This document shows, one piece after another, positions 47,059-57,726 of a stretch of DNA of 64,000 nucleotides. The position numbers and the translations under genes are program-made. Origin of the DNA: Haladaptatus pallidirubidus. GTDB taxonomy: Archaea; Halobacteriota; Halobacteria; Halobacteriales; Haladaptataceae. Numbering within the stretch: the first letter of the stretch is position 1; each line of letters starts with the position of its first letter. The stretch is from assembly GCF_020700235.1 (NCBI RefSeq), contig NZ_CP085304.1, positions 124,001 to 188,000 of the forward strand, read 5' to 3'. The notes beneath the pieces are model-generated. The model had not been told where the DNA came from. It was given only the letters and a program-made list of their open reading frames with translations, and did no database searches.

Positions 47059-49626
47059 CTACTCCGAACAGCCAGTGAGCCGTCGTTGCTCCGGCGATGC
47101 GCCCGACGGAACGATTACGATATCCTCACCTGCGTCCGTATCGACGGTCACCATCGATCCGTCCACGTCTTCCTGCCGTTTCCCGTCCCGGTACACCCGT
47201 ATGGGATCGTTCCCCCACGGATTTCGAAGTCGGCACGTCCCGCCGTCCCGGGAGTGCACCTCCACAAAACCCACCTTGCCCTCCCTCATCGACGCGGTCA
47301 CGAGAAATCCGTTGCGACAGAGCAGCGTGAATTCGGCGTCCCACTCCACTGGCCACGCTGGAAAGACACGGATAACGGGCTCTTGACCGGGACCAGGGGG
47401 AATGCTCTGACAGAGACCCTCGTGTAATGCGTACGCGACGTTGCCGAGCCGTTGCGCTCCGAGTGCCTGACTGCCTTCGCGCAGTGTCATACCGGTTCGG
47501 GAGGACCGCCAGCTGACCGGTCTCGTCGAACTCCACGAAGTCCTCCTCGGGCCACTTCGCGCGTATCTGATTCAAGAGCGCGTTCTTGAGATCCGAAGCA
47601 CGTCCCAACCGCGCCGCGATCACCCCCAGGGATGACATCACGGGGACGCGCGTTTCCAGTCCGACGCCGTTGGGATGACACTGCTCGAACGTTGCCTCCG
47701 CGAGTTCGAATCGTTCCGGATTCTCGCATGGATTCCTCGTCTCGAGTGTGGCAATGTCGAAGTCGTAATACCGACAGCGAACGTCGAATTCACCCCACAG
47801 GGAGTCGGGATTGGGGAGGCTAGCCGCAGGAGTGAACGCGCTCGCCCAGATTCGCGGTCCGTCGCCGTCACGCGAGTGAATCGAATCGGGGTGGTCACTC
47901 GTCGGGAGCGGTACGAGATTTTCGAGCAAGTCGAACCATTTCGATTGCAAGTCCGCGTCTACGTTGAGCGTCTTCGCGGCGTTGATCGCTGCCGGGAGAA
48001 TTCCGTGTAATCCCACAAGCGCATCGAACGGATCTTTGGCACCGAGCACCGGTTCGCTGTGGTTGACGTGATGCAAGTGGAAAACGCCGTCCGGATCCCG
48101 CGTCAGATTCGAGTAGTGGCGGAAGAACTCTGCGACGCCCCGTAGCATCGGGTACGCGTACTCGCGGAGCCACGTCCCGTCTCTGGTGTACTCGTAGCGT
48201 TTCCAGTACAGATAGGCCAACTCCGGACCGCTGGCGAAGAAGTGATTCACCTCCCCGAACGGTCCGGTACCCTTGTCCGTGTACGTCCAATGACCGTCGT
48301 CGAACCGCCCGGGTGCCTTCCAGTTCCATCGACTGGTGTGGGGATGCTTTGCGGCGGCGAACTCACGGAACTGTTGTGACCGCATCTCCCAGGTTTTTTC
48401 GAGCAAATAGAGCACCCGAAGTCCCTCGGCGATGTCGTCGGGGAGATCGGCGAGTCCGTTGAAACACGTCGTTTCCGGTACGTAGATCCCCTCACTGCCC
48501 CATTGCTGGCGTGCTGCGGTCGCGCAGGCGCCGCGCATTCCCGAGTACAGCTCGAAAAGCGGATCAGTAAGTTCGATCCCGTTCGATGGAAATAGCCCCC
48601 GGTAGTAGAGGCTGAGGTTTGTCCACCACTGTTGAGCGCCCCACCGGCGATAATCGCCGTCTGTGTTCCAAAGCATACCTCCGAAGTTGGGCGGGAAGGA
48701 ACCGCGCGAACTCGATTCCATTAGGTATAGAAAGTACGTGTAATGCTTCTCGACTTCCTCGGCCGCGCCGTCCTCGCTTCGCAGGTGGACGAACGCCCGC
48801 GACCAGAACTCCTTCCACCACCGCTCGTTTGCTGCCCGAATGCCGTCTGCCCCCTCGGCAACCGCGTGATCAAGCCGCTCGCGGGCGACAGCAGCGACGT
48901 TCACGTCACGATCGAAGTTAGCCGCGGTAGCGATTAACACTGTGAACGATTCCTGCCCCGGCTCAGCGACAAGTTGCGCTTCGGTTTGGGTCGGCTGTTG
49001 CATCCGTACGGAACGTCCGACGATTCCGATAGCGATAGCCGAGGTGCAATAGTGCTCGCCCTCTTCGAACGTTTGGACAAGCGTAATCCGATCCTCGCTG
49101 GCGTCGACCGTCGATGTCGCGGTGTGATGTTTCGTTTCGACGACTGGTGGCCTGAGGGCCCGCACGGTCGCCGTAATGGCCCCCGGAGCCTCCTGTTTAT
49201 CCTCGATTCCGATCGCCAGTACGTCTTCTTCCTGCCAAGCAACAGTTTGGGTCGTTACTCCGTCACCTTCCACCTCGGCGATCCCATTGTAGACGGACAG
49301 ATACGCGTCGGTGTCCCGATCTGGGAACGCATCCGGACCCGATCGCGAGAACTCAACATCAACGAACCCGCAGCCGTACCCGTAGTCATTGTCCGACGGT
49401 TGAAACTCATCGTGTCGCCACCATTCGCGTAGACGTCGACCCGATTGAGCTGGAGTTTCAGCGCCGACGGCGTCGTCCAGACGAGGCTCCCCATGCGGCC
49501 ATTGCCCACTGGAGGACCGGCTTCGCTGCGCTCGATGGATCCCTCGTATTCGAGGTCAGCCCGCGAGATCAATGAGCGATAATCGACCGACGCCATCGTG
49601 GATCCGTCATCAGTATCTCGTGTCAT
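47059..49626 (-). pseudogene. GH95-like alpha-L-fucosidase, two frameshifts
   Basis: From the ATG at 49626: ADLEYEGSIERSEAGPPVGN, GRMGSLVW, LQLNRVDVYANGGDTMSFNR. Near 49390 one base is lost and the frame changes (NDYGYGCGFVDVEF continues). The long middle holds ANERWWKEFWSRAFVHL, WNTDGDYRRWGAQQWW and the (alpha/alpha)6 helices; near 47490 the frame returns for MTLREGSQALGAQRLGNVAY and the end at 47059. This order fits GH95/DUF5703-type fucosidases of ~850 residues. No signal peptide. The opposite one-base changes leave no full protein unless they are sequence errors. Confidence 0.75.
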
Positions 49627-49803
49627 AGTGGAGAACTTCCACGTAATTAACGAAGAAGCAAGGGATATATTTGTCGGTGAACGTTCAGAAAACGTTCGAC
49701 TACGTGGAAGTATTCAGATACCATCCGTGTTCGGATAAGGCGCAAAACCGATAAACAGTGCTGTCTTGATGAGATTATCTTCAGAACCCGCGTAGAGAGA
49801 TGT

Positions 49804-51074
49804 TTGCTATCTGAACTATATCCAACAATTATACGACGCCAGTTGACTTCCCTCTTTCCCGTAGAATTCATTGAAGGCATCACTCTCGTGCGCGATACCG
49901 TCCAACGTCACCGGAAAATCGACATCACCATGCTCGTCTGGTCGCTCATCTTAGGCTATGACATGGATGACGAAACACGTTCCATCGCCGCGTTTCAACG
50001 TACCTACTTGACTGCGACCAACCAGACCGTGAGCCGATCCAACTTCTACGACCAATTTACGTCAGAACTTGGCGGTCTCCTAAGTTATCCTTCTCGCGCA
50101 CGCGCTTGAGGAGGTCGAAGTCCCTCACACTATAGTCCCGTAACTCACCCAGTTCCGCGACACGACGATCGCCGAGGCAACCTGAAGACGGTTCCCTCGG
50201 CTCCTTGCGGCGTTTCCAGCTACTCAAGGCGATGAATCCGGTATTCAGCTGTACCTCGTCTACAAAGTCACGAAGCGGACGTTCGCGTAGCTCAACCTCA
50301 CCGACGAACAAACCCACTAAAGCAGCCAGTTCGCGGTGCAGAACTGGCTGCGTGGGAGGCTGTTTTTGTTCGATCTCGGCTTTTACAGCCACCGCTGGTT
50401 CGTGTTAATTGACGAGAACTGTGGGTTCTTCGTGAGCCGGCTGAAGACGAACGCAAATCCAGTGATCGTGGACAAGCGACGAAATGGTGCGGCAGCGCCA
50501 TTTCCGTGACTGGAACCCACCTCCAAGACCTTCTCTCGCAGCTCACGCGGAAACACATCGACGCGACCGCTGAATTCGCCTTCAAGCGTCGACAGTATGG
50601 TGAGAACGAGTCGAGTGAGAAGGCAGCGTTCCGTGTCGTCGGTGTCCGTAGCGAGGACACCGACGACCACTATCTCTACGTGACAAACCTACTGGACGAG
50701 TTCACGCCAGTGCAAGTAGCGGCGTTGTACAGCCTCCAATGGAAGGTCGAGTTGTTGTTCCGTGAGTTGAAATCGCGATACGAACTGGAGAAGTTCGAAA
50801 CGAGTGATCCAGCGATAGGGAGTTACTCGTGATGGCGACTCTGCTGACGCTAGTGATCAGCAGAGCCTCGTTAGCGGTGTTTCAGGAGCTTGAGCCTGGC
50901 GTCGAGTACCCAGAAGAGCGTTGGGCGACGATCTTTCGGTCGGTTGCCCAGCCAGTACTTGCTGATCTGGCTCTTGCATTCGGCCTTCCTCCACCGAATC
51001 TTCCCGAACTGGTGCGTTTGGAGGCACATCAATCCGAGAGCTCACGTCTCACTTTGAACAAACGAGGGGTATAA
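49804..51074 (+). pseudogene. ISH8-type (IS4 family) transposase, inactivated
   Basis: Pieces in three frames cover a whole transposase: LTSLFPVEFIEGITLVRDTV and MLVWSLILGYDMDDETRSIA at the start, the RWFVLIDENCGFFVSRLK strand (second Asp) near 50400, FKRRQYGENESSEKAAFRVV, then YSLQWKVELLFRELKSRYEL. In the last, the YREK signature has Gln instead of Arg. Frameshifts at ~50090, ~50510 and ~50820 break it. I could not find matching terminal repeats of its own. Confidence 0.82.
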
Positions 51075-51147
51075 GCCTTCAGAACGGAGGTTAGCTCTTA
51101 ATCCTACTTCCGCAGTTTATCGCTGATAAGGTGGTCTCTACCAAGAT

Positions 51148-51166
51148 TTACGGTAGTTTACCGTAA
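51148..51166. promoter_or_regulatory. Palindromic operator-like site
   Basis: TTACGGTA-GTT-TACCGTAA, a perfect 8-bp inverted repeat, lies 21 bases before the small gene's ATG. Two more copies of TACCGTAA stand as direct repeats at 51412 and 51423, after its stop. The layout suits autoregulation by a small DNA-binding protein. Confidence 0.6.
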
Positions 51167-51186
51167 TACGTCTCCCTCTATCGGTT

Positions 51187-51366
51187 ATGCCTCTAGACGG
51201 CTACACGACGATCACGATCAGCAAAGAAACTGCTACCAAGCTTTCACGAGGCATGGCACACGATGACTTGGGAACCATGACGATTGCCATCGACTACACT
51301 GCTCAACTAGCGTTAGATGAGGAACCGATGACAACTGTTGAACTCGCCCAACTCTTGTATCATTGA
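51187..51366 (+). CDS. 59-residue antitoxin-like protein
   Basis: MPLDGYTTITISKETATKLS then RGMAHDDLGTMTIAIDYTAQ and VELAQLLYH. An N-terminal beta strand followed by two helices is the ribbon-helix-helix/VapB-like pattern of small haloarchaeal antitoxin-type proteins. The adjacent palindrome supports DNA binding. No toxin gene follows: the next bases are the TACCGTAA repeats and the element's end. Confidence 0.6.
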   Translation: MPLDGYTTITISKETATKLSRGMAHDDLGTMTIAIDYTAQLALDEEPMTTVELAQLLYH

Positions 51367-51631
51367 CTGCAAACCGAAGAAGATGTCACAAATCGATAGA
51401 CAAGACTAGTCTACCGTAACCTTACCGTAATTTAGCCCCTCTGTCGTCAAGAACGGAATTAAACCGCGGAAGTAGGATTAATCGAACACGAATGGACGCA
51501 ACCCTTACGAAGAACTCAATCGAGTCGTTCGAGACATCGAGGTGCTTTCACAGGCTCACGCTGTACCGGTCGTTGAACTCTCGGGCTAAACACAGACGAA
51601 ACATACAAGTGATTCCCCAGTCACCTCAATA

Positions 51632-53065
51632 GTGAAACTCATGCATACACTTGATGGAAGTGCTGTCGATACCGATCCTAGTCATATCTCAATAGCCGTC
51701 ATCGGTGGCGGGAGTCGAAGTTGGGCAAAAACGCTGATGAACGATCTTGGGCAAACAACGGAAATGGCTGGAGTAGTACGTCTCTATGATGTTGACTACG
51801 AAAGTGCAACACAAAACGAGCAGCTTGGTTGCTTGATCCAAGAACATCCAGATGCAGTCGGTGACTGGGAATATCGAGCCGTCGAGACTCTTTCAGAAAC
51901 ACTTGATGGAGCGGATTTTGTAGTCTGCTCAACACAAGATCCACCGGAGGAAACAATGGTACACGATCTGGATGTTCCACAACAGTACGGTATCTACCAG
52001 ACAGTGGGGGATACAGTGGGTCCCGGTGGAACATTTCGAGCTATGCGAGCAATTCCCCAATACCGGGAGATTGCTTCCGCAATTCGAGAGTACTGTCCAA
52101 ATGCTTGGGTCATCAACTACACAAACCCAATGACGGTTTGTACTCAAACGCTTTATGAAGAGTTCCCGGAGATCAAAGCAATGGGAATCTGCCACGAGGT
52201 CTATGGAACTCAGGGCTTCTTGGCGTCGTTGGTGGAAAAGCATCTCGAAGAAGACCAGCCTCCTCGTAACGAAATCGATATCAACGTCAAGGGTGTAAAT
52301 CACTTTACGTGGATCGACGAGGCATATTGGCGGGGGAAGAACCTGATGTCGCTCGTGGAGTTAGAAGCCGAAACGTACGATCCGCCATCTTACGATCCGG
52401 GGGAAATGACTGACGAATCATTCTACACCACCAATCACGAAGTTACGTTCGATCTATATGATCGTTTCAACATCTTACCTGCGGCTGGCGACCGCCATCT
52501 GGCCGAATTTGTTCCCTGGTACCTTGATATCGACCATAATGAGGAAATCCATCGATGGGGGATTCGACTTACTCCAAGCGACCATCGTAGGGAACATTGG
52601 TCCAAAGGTGAATCTTCGCGTCAAGCATTACTCCAAGGAGAAGAGTCATTCGACTTCCGTGAAAGTGGCGAGGAAATGGTCGATATCATGCGTGCATTAT
52701 TGGGAATCGAACCGATGAAGACGAACGCAAACGTTCCAAACCAAGGTCAAATATCAGATCTGCCGATCGGCGCTGTCGTCGAGACAAATGTATTATTCAC
52801 CAATAACAACTGCACTCCACTCACTGCAGGTGGGTTTCCTCCTGTATTGCGAAATTTAATCGGTAGAAATATCACAAATCAAGAAACACTTCTCGAAGCT
52901 AGCTTCGAGGGCGATCTCGATCTTGCCTTTCAGGCATTCTTGAATGATCCCTTAGTTACGATTGATACGGAGGAGGCCAGCCAACTCTTCATTGACCTGA
53001 TTGAGCAGGAGCGTTCGTATCTCATGGATTGGGATTTTGACAATGCGGCAATCCTTGATAGCTAG
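51632..53065 (+). CDS. GH4-family glycosidase, second copy
   Basis: 477 residues from GTG 51632 or ATG 51641 (MHTLDGSAVD). ISIAVIGGGSRSWAKTLMND (NAD motif), INYTNPMTVC, metal ligands Cys187 (GICHEV) and His224 (GVNHFTW), and GDRHLAEFVPWYL. Diverged strongly from the GH4 enzyme at 31356, with an insertion around 235-290, so it probably takes a different glycoside. Cytoplasmic, NAD+/Mn2+ dependent by family. The upstream 51482-51600 stretch holds a short coding-like tail (NPYEELNRVVRDIEVLSQAH) of unknown origin. Confidence 0.9.
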   Translation: MKLMHTLDGSAVDTDPSHISIAVIGGGSRSWAKTLMNDLGQTTEMAGVVRLYDVDYESATQNEQLGCLIQEHPDAVGDWEYRAVETLSETLDGADFVVCSTQDPPEETMVHDLDVPQQYGIYQTVGDTVGPGGTFRAMRAIPQYREIASAIREYCPNAWVINYTNPMTVCTQTLYEEFPEIKAMGICHEVYGTQGFLASLVEKHLEEDQPPRNEIDINVKGVNHFTWIDEAYWRGKNLMSLVELEAETYDPPSYDPGEMTDESFYTTNHEVTFDLYDRFNILPAAGDRHLAEFVPWYLDIDHNEEIHRWGIRLTPSDHRREHWSKGESSRQALLQGEESFDFRESGEEMVDIMRALLGIEPMKTNANVPNQGQISDLPIGAVVETNVLFTNNNCTPLTAGGFPPVLRNLIGRNITNQETLLEASFEGDLDLAFQAFLNDPLVTIDTEEASQLFIDLIEQERSYLMDWDFDNAAILDS

Positions 53066-53206
53066 AGTATGTTGACCCCATGTTATGTAAAAAAATTACC
53101 ACTGTCTGATAGGAGGGCTCTTTGTACGTACGTGTCGACTACTATTTTGGTGTAGACCGATTTAATTTCTATATATTTTCATACAGTACGAGCGACTTGA
53201 TTGACG

Positions 53207-53465
53207 AATTCTCACGCCAGATCATCAATCTCACCTGTCTATACTTTCTCCAGGTTTGCATAGAGGCCGTCTTTAACAAGGAGCTGATTATTCTCGCCCT
53301 GTTCCATGATTTCTCCGTCTTCCAGGACGGGAATCTTATCCTCGTGTTTACTGTTGAAAACCTATATGTAATAATCATCGTCGTTCGATCAGCGGTAATT
53401 CCCTCGATGGCACGTTGGATGAACATCTCTGTTTCAGTATCGACGTCACTAATCGCCTTGGCCAA
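53207..53465 (-). pseudogene. ABC exporter ATPase, C-terminal fragment
   Basis: Minus frame SDVDTETEMFIQRAIEGITA then DRTTMIITYRFSTV corresponds to DEATSAVDTETEMLIQRSIN...IIAHRLSTV of the exporter at 22796. After STV the frame changes; another frame continues EDGEIMEQGENNQLLVKDGL. The switch His is Tyr here. Only the last ~90 codons remain. Confidence 0.75.
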
Positions 53466-53562
53466 GGTACATGCTAACTTGTAAGCCAGCCTTTGAATGA
53501 AGGTGTGGGGTGACAGGACTGTAAAGGAAGATATTAATAAGAGACTCAGTTTCTATGCTACT

Positions 53563-53793
53563 ATGGAATGGTCTTCGGATCGATACTGGGAAATCCTTTG
53601 TAGCTTCGTCCCCTTCTGGTACACACTCTTCGTTTTTAATATTATATTTCTAGTCTTAATTATAATATCTCTTTCTATTCTCCATGATGATCAAGAAAGT
53701 GGTGCTTTCGTGGTAGCACTAATCTCTCTTGTAATTGTCGGTGTGAGTCAATTTGCGGTAGGAATTATGATTAGATTGTGCCGGAATAGGTGA
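53563..53793 (+). CDS. Small membrane protein, unknown
   Basis: 76 residues from MEWSSDRYWEILCSFVPFWY; longer in-frame start at 53497 is less likely. Two membrane helices: ~21-42 (TLFVFNIIFLVLIIISLSIL) and ~52-70 (FVVALISLVIVGVSQFAVGI). Family not recognised. Confidence 0.45.
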   Translation: MEWSSDRYWEILCSFVPFWYTLFVFNIIFLVLIIISLSILHDDQESGAFVVALISLVIVGVSQFAVGIMIRLCRNR

Positions 53794-54057
53794 GTTGGAG
53801 GGATGTTTCTAATTACGTCATAATTACAATTTTAATTATATAACTATATATTTTGGTGGAATTCGATATACTCGCTTTCGACCACTCGTTAGATTTCTTC
53901 TTCATCGTCTGTGGTAAGCTTCAAACTGACTGTTGGTGGATGTCCGTCGTCAAGAAGGATAATTAGATATAGGAACACAAAGATTGAGTTCAGACCTTTG
54001 AATTGACTTAGGGAGAATATCTGATCCTACTCCAATCATACACGTTAGTGTATCTGA

Positions 54058-54297
54058 TCACGTCGACCGTCGGTACCTGTGGTCCTGAATCCGTCCAGCG
54101 ACGCTCAACCCGCCGATGATGAGATATCCTATTATACCCATGAGGATCGGGATTGACCCATACATTCCTAAATAGGCGGCCGTCCACTGGAATCCTCCTA
54201 ACCCAAGAACATAACCAATGATGTAAAGGATGATTCCAGTGAACAGAGTCATTGCCAAATAGGGGTGATCAAGGCGACCTCCAAATAACTGTGGCAT
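54058..54297 (-). CDS. Small membrane protein, unknown
   Basis: 79 residues, MPQLFGGRLDHPYLAM to RRST. Two or three membrane segments (TLFTGIILYIIGYVLGL, AAYLGMYGSIPILMGIIGYLIIGGL) and a basic tail. It lies downstream of the ABC ATPase gene on the same strand but 180 bp away. Confidence 0.5.
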   Translation of the reverse strand: MPQLFGGRLDHPYLAMTLFTGIILYIIGYVLGLGGFQWTAAYLGMYGSIPILMGIIGYLIIGGLSVAGRIQDHRYRRST

Positions 54298-54478
54298 ATG
54301 AGTATTAACGTCAGTAAGGAGGTTAAGTTTATCGGGACATCATATATCAGTCACTTCACAACACACTTGATTCGAAGATAGCGAATTTAAATTTGACACA
54401 TATTATATTATTATATATTTAGAATAATAAATATTTAATTGATGTGAGGAGATGAATAATTTGCCATCCCGATAGTTT

Positions 54479-56689
54479 TCAATCGTCCAATATGGATTCG
54501 CTGGGTGCCTCTTGACTAGCTTCGAGAGTTTCGCTATCCCAGTATGGATGATACTCAGGATACTCTCGGAAACAGGCAGTGTGATGTTCATCATCACCGC
54601 CATCACTATGTTCGAGCGTAGGCTTCTGATTTCGGCATGCTTCCCGTGCTTCCGGACAGCGAGTGTGGAATCGGCATCCTATTGGAGGATTTACTGGATC
54701 AGGTATATCGATGCCCCGAATGGGAGGTTCACCGGTTTCTGATTTTGCTTCCACATCAGCAGTCGACCATTTCAATACTTTCGTATAAGGATGTTGTGGG
54801 TTATTGATTACCTGTTCAGCCGGACCTATCTCCACAATTTCACCGAGGTACATGACACCAATTCTACCCCCAGCATTACCCGCGAAGTATCGAGCATTTG
54901 CAAGGTCATGTGAGATAAATAAGAATGACGTGTCGAACTGTTCTTGCAGAGCAAGCATGAGATCCATCATTTCAACGCGCAGTGAGACGTCCAGAGCACT
55001 TACTGCTTCGTCCGCAAGGATAACATCCGGCTCCATCATGAGTGCCCGGACTAACGCAACACGTTGTTTTTCTCCCCCCGATAGTTGGTGAGGATAGCGA
55101 TCAGCATAATCCTCGGGTGGAGTCATCCCAACGTACTCAAGCATACTCAGTACGCGGTCCCGTCGGTCACCTGGATCCAGATCAGGTTTCCACCTCTTCA
55201 TCGGTACCTCGAGAATCTTCATCACCTTCCGATAGGGATTTAGTGAGCTTCCAGGATCCTGATGAATAATTTGGAGTGAACGGCGAATATCACTAAATGA
55301 GGTGTCAGAATTCTCAACCGTACCATCCTTTGTCTCCCAAATATCCTGACCTCGATATTCTACATTGCCATTGGTCGGACGTTGTGCTGCTATCGCTGTC
55401 TTACCTAACGTTGTCTTTCCACATCCACTCTCGCCAACCAGTGCGACGACATCATTCTCGTAGATATCCAAATCCACCCCATCAACTGCGTGAACAACGT
55501 CTGGGTTCCCGAATAAGCCCTCGAGAATACCAGCTTCCTTCTCGAAATGAACCTCTAAATCTTTCATCGAAACAACCGGATCCACCGACTGATTGCCTTG
55601 AATTTCGACGACCTCTTGCTCGCCTCTATCTTGAGATAGAGGGATAGCCTCTTCGGATTTCTCCCAATGGAAGCATGCGGTCTGATGTCCCGCTGTAACG
55701 TCCTCCAAGGATGGGTCTGAAGCCGTACATTCCTCTGTAGCCAATGGACATCGTGGGTGATAGGAGCAACCTGTCGGTTGGTTCACTGGATCCGGACTTG
55801 AACCCTTAATAGGTCGCATCTTAGAAAGTGGAGCGTCAAGATTCGGAACCGCTTTCAATAACGACCTTGTGTATGGGTGAGTCGGTTGGGAGACGATACG
55901 ATTCGCTGGTCCGACTTCGACGAACTCAAACGCATACATAACTCCCAATCGATCGCAAAGACCTGCAACAAGCGGTAGGTCGTGGGTGATGAATACAACG
56001 GTGAGATCAAACCGATCCTGAATATTCTGGAGTAGACTCAGGATCGAGCGCTGCATCAGGAGGTCAAGTGCTGCAGTTGGCTCATCCATCACCAATACAT
56101 TTGGCTTGAGAACGAGACTCAATGCAATCAGTGCCCGCTGCTTCATCCCTCCGGACAGTTCATGCGGATACGAATCAAGAACGCGCTCAGGGTCTAAGTA
56201 CAGTTCCGAGAGAAGATCATGAGCAAAGTCCATCCCCTCATCGATGTCATAGTTGTGAGCTTCAAGTGTTTCCTTGAAGTGCCCCCGGACATCCATGGTC
56301 GGATTGAAAGAACTCATGGCTCCCTGGAAGACCATTGAAATCTCTTCCCACCGAAGACGACGAAGTTCTTGGTTACTTAAGCTAAGTAAGTCGATCTGTT
56401 CCCCGTTTCCAGGATAGTATGTTATCTCACCGTTCAACTCTCCGGGCTTGACCACTGCATCGAGCATCGCTGATGCGAACATCGATTTCCCGGATCCCGA
56501 TTCACCAACAACTCCGAGTATATCGTAACGATAGATATCGATACTGACGTCGTCTAGTACGCGCGAATCACCACGCTCCATGTCAAATGTGACACTTGCA
56601 TCACTGATTTCCAAGACCACATCTTCGTTTGGATCACTGTTGTTTCGTTCTGCCGAGTTCATGTTTGAAGCCATTTGGTTTCTACTCAT
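54479..56689 (-). CDS. Fused DppD-DppF-type importer ATPase
   Basis: 736 residues with two ABC domains. First (~25-320): Walker A GESGSGKS, LSGGMKQRALIALSL, Walker B VLVMDEPTAALD, and a Cys-rich oligopeptide-type C-terminus (GCSYHPRCPLATEEC). Second (~390-715): Walker A GESGCGKTT, LSGGEKQRVALVRAL, Walker B VILADEAVSALD, and GCRFHTRCPEAREAC. It drives uptake through the permeases encoded just upstream (8-bp gap). The Cys motifs probably bind an Fe-S cluster, as in this subfamily. In haloarchaea Dpp/Opp-type importers often carry oligosaccharides. Confidence 0.93.
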   Translation of the reverse strand: MSRNQMASNMNSAERNNSDPNEDVVLEISDASVTFDMERGDSRVLDDVSIDIYRYDILGVVGESGSGKSMFASAMLDAVVKPGELNGEITYYPGNGEQIDLLSLSNQELRRLRWEEISMVFQGAMSSFNPTMDVRGHFKETLEAHNYDIDEGMDFAHDLLSELYLDPERVLDSYPHELSGGMKQRALIALSLVLKPNVLVMDEPTAALDLLMQRSILSLLQNIQDRFDLTVVFITHDLPLVAGLCDRLGVMYAFEFVEVGPANRIVSQPTHPYTRSLLKAVPNLDAPLSKMRPIKGSSPDPVNQPTGCSYHPRCPLATEECTASDPSLEDVTAGHQTACFHWEKSEEAIPLSQDRGEQEVVEIQGNQSVDPVVSMKDLEVHFEKEAGILEGLFGNPDVVHAVDGVDLDIYENDVVALVGESGCGKTTLGKTAIAAQRPTNGNVEYRGQDIWETKDGTVENSDTSFSDIRRSLQIIHQDPGSSLNPYRKVMKILEVPMKRWKPDLDPGDRRDRVLSMLEYVGMTPPEDYADRYPHQLSGGEKQRVALVRALMMEPDVILADEAVSALDVSLRVEMMDLMLALQEQFDTSFLFISHDLANARYFAGNAGGRIGVMYLGEIVEIGPAEQVINNPQHPYTKVLKWSTADVEAKSETGEPPIRGIDIPDPVNPPIGCRFHTRCPEAREACRNQKPTLEHSDGGDDEHHTACFREYPEYHPYWDSETLEASQEAPSESILDD

Positions 56690-56697
56690 ATTATCAC

Positions 56698-57726
56698 CTA
56701 ACCTTGAATCCGAGACGTGGCGCCACTGTCTTGACTCTCATTACTCTCGATTTCATCCCCAGCCGAAGACGTGTGACGTGCAATGATGCGGGGATTAAAT
56801 ATTCTATCGGTACCCTGTGCGAAGAGGATCAACCCAAATGATAGGAGGATAACCATTATCATCGGTACAATTATCCAGTGAGAGTTCTGCCATGTTGTCA
56901 GTGCCCCACTAGTTGTGTATGCGAGGTTCATCATTACCCCCCAGTTCTGATTCGTAAAGGGAAGGATGCCGAGAAAGTAAAGCCCAACAGAAGAGAAGAT
57001 AACTGTTCGAGCTGAATTGACGAAATTCACCATAATATATGGCATAATCGGTGGGATTACATCTTTCATCAATATATTCGGTGTTGAAACACCCATAAGA
57101 CGAGAAGCTTCGACATACGATTCCGAGCGGATCGTCAGAACCTGCGACCGAATTGCGCGTGCTAATCCAGACCAAGCATTGACTGTCAGGACGACACCAA
57201 CGACCCAGGGGTTGCGGGGTTCGAGGAGGACAGCAAGCACAATCACTAAGGGTAGACCAGGAATCGTCATCAATACATCAGTAATTGTCATTAATACACG
57301 GTCAACAGTTCCTGATTTATAACCTGCGCTAGTTCCGACCGCTGTGGCGACTGCAGTCGAAAATACAGCACCGGCTGTAATCATTTGGAGCATTGCAGGC
57401 GTCGCATGGACTGCCTGATGAGCAACGGATCGACCAAGATTATCCGTTCCCAATGGAGCCTCCGCATACTGGAACGGCATCACCAAATTCGGAGCAATAT
57501 ATGGAGTTGGCTCAGGAATAATGACGACGCCGATAGTCCCTAATAGGATGTAAAAGAGGATGATTAGCGCTCCCACCCGAGCTCTCCAATCCTTCCAACA
57601 GATGACGAGTGGAGCGTAAACCCATTCGTTGAGAGTCTGCTGGTACCGTTCGGTTCGGGTCGTCCCCTGGTCGGAGGACGTCGTGGTCTGATCTCCAAAC
57701 GGCGATGTGTCATCAGTAGCTTTCAC
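56698..57726 (-). CDS. DppC-type ABC permease
   Basis: 342 residues using the GTG at 57726, which has GGGAGG a few bases before it; the ATG at 57756 would overlap the previous gene by 44 bp, the GTG by 14 bp. N-terminal helix (VGALIILFYILLGTIGVVII), then the five-helix permease domain with the ATPase-docking loop VEASRLMGVSTPNILMKDVI. Membrane partner of the DppB-type protein. Confidence 0.88.
   Translation of the reverse strand: MKATDDTSPFGDQTTTSSDQGTTRTERYQQTLNEWVYAPLVICWKDWRARVGALIILFYILLGTIGVVIIPEPTPYIAPNLVMPFQYAEAPLGTDNLGRSVAHQAVHATPAMLQMITAGAVFSTAVATAVGTSAGYKSGTVDRVLMTITDVLMTIPGLPLVIVLAVLLEPRNPWVVGVVLTVNAWSGLARAIRSQVLTIRSESYVEASRLMGVSTPNILMKDVIPPIMPYIMVNFVNSARTVIFSSVGLYFLGILPFTNQNWGVMMNLAYTTSGALTTWQNSHWIIVPMIMVILLSFGLILFAQGTDRIFNPRIIARHTSSAGDEIESNESQDSGATSRIQG

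Larger units (their letters stand above)
51098..51481. mobile_element. 384-bp terminal-inverted-repeat element (MITE-like)
   Basis: A 22-bp sequence at 51098-51119, beginning TTAATCCTACTTCCGC, recurs inverted at 51460-51481 with one mismatch. Between the repeats lie a 59-codon gene and paired TACCGTAA motifs on each side of it. No transposase is inside; the decayed ISH8 gene ends 24 bp before the left repeat. It could be a small non-autonomous element or a regulated cassette. Confidence 0.65.
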
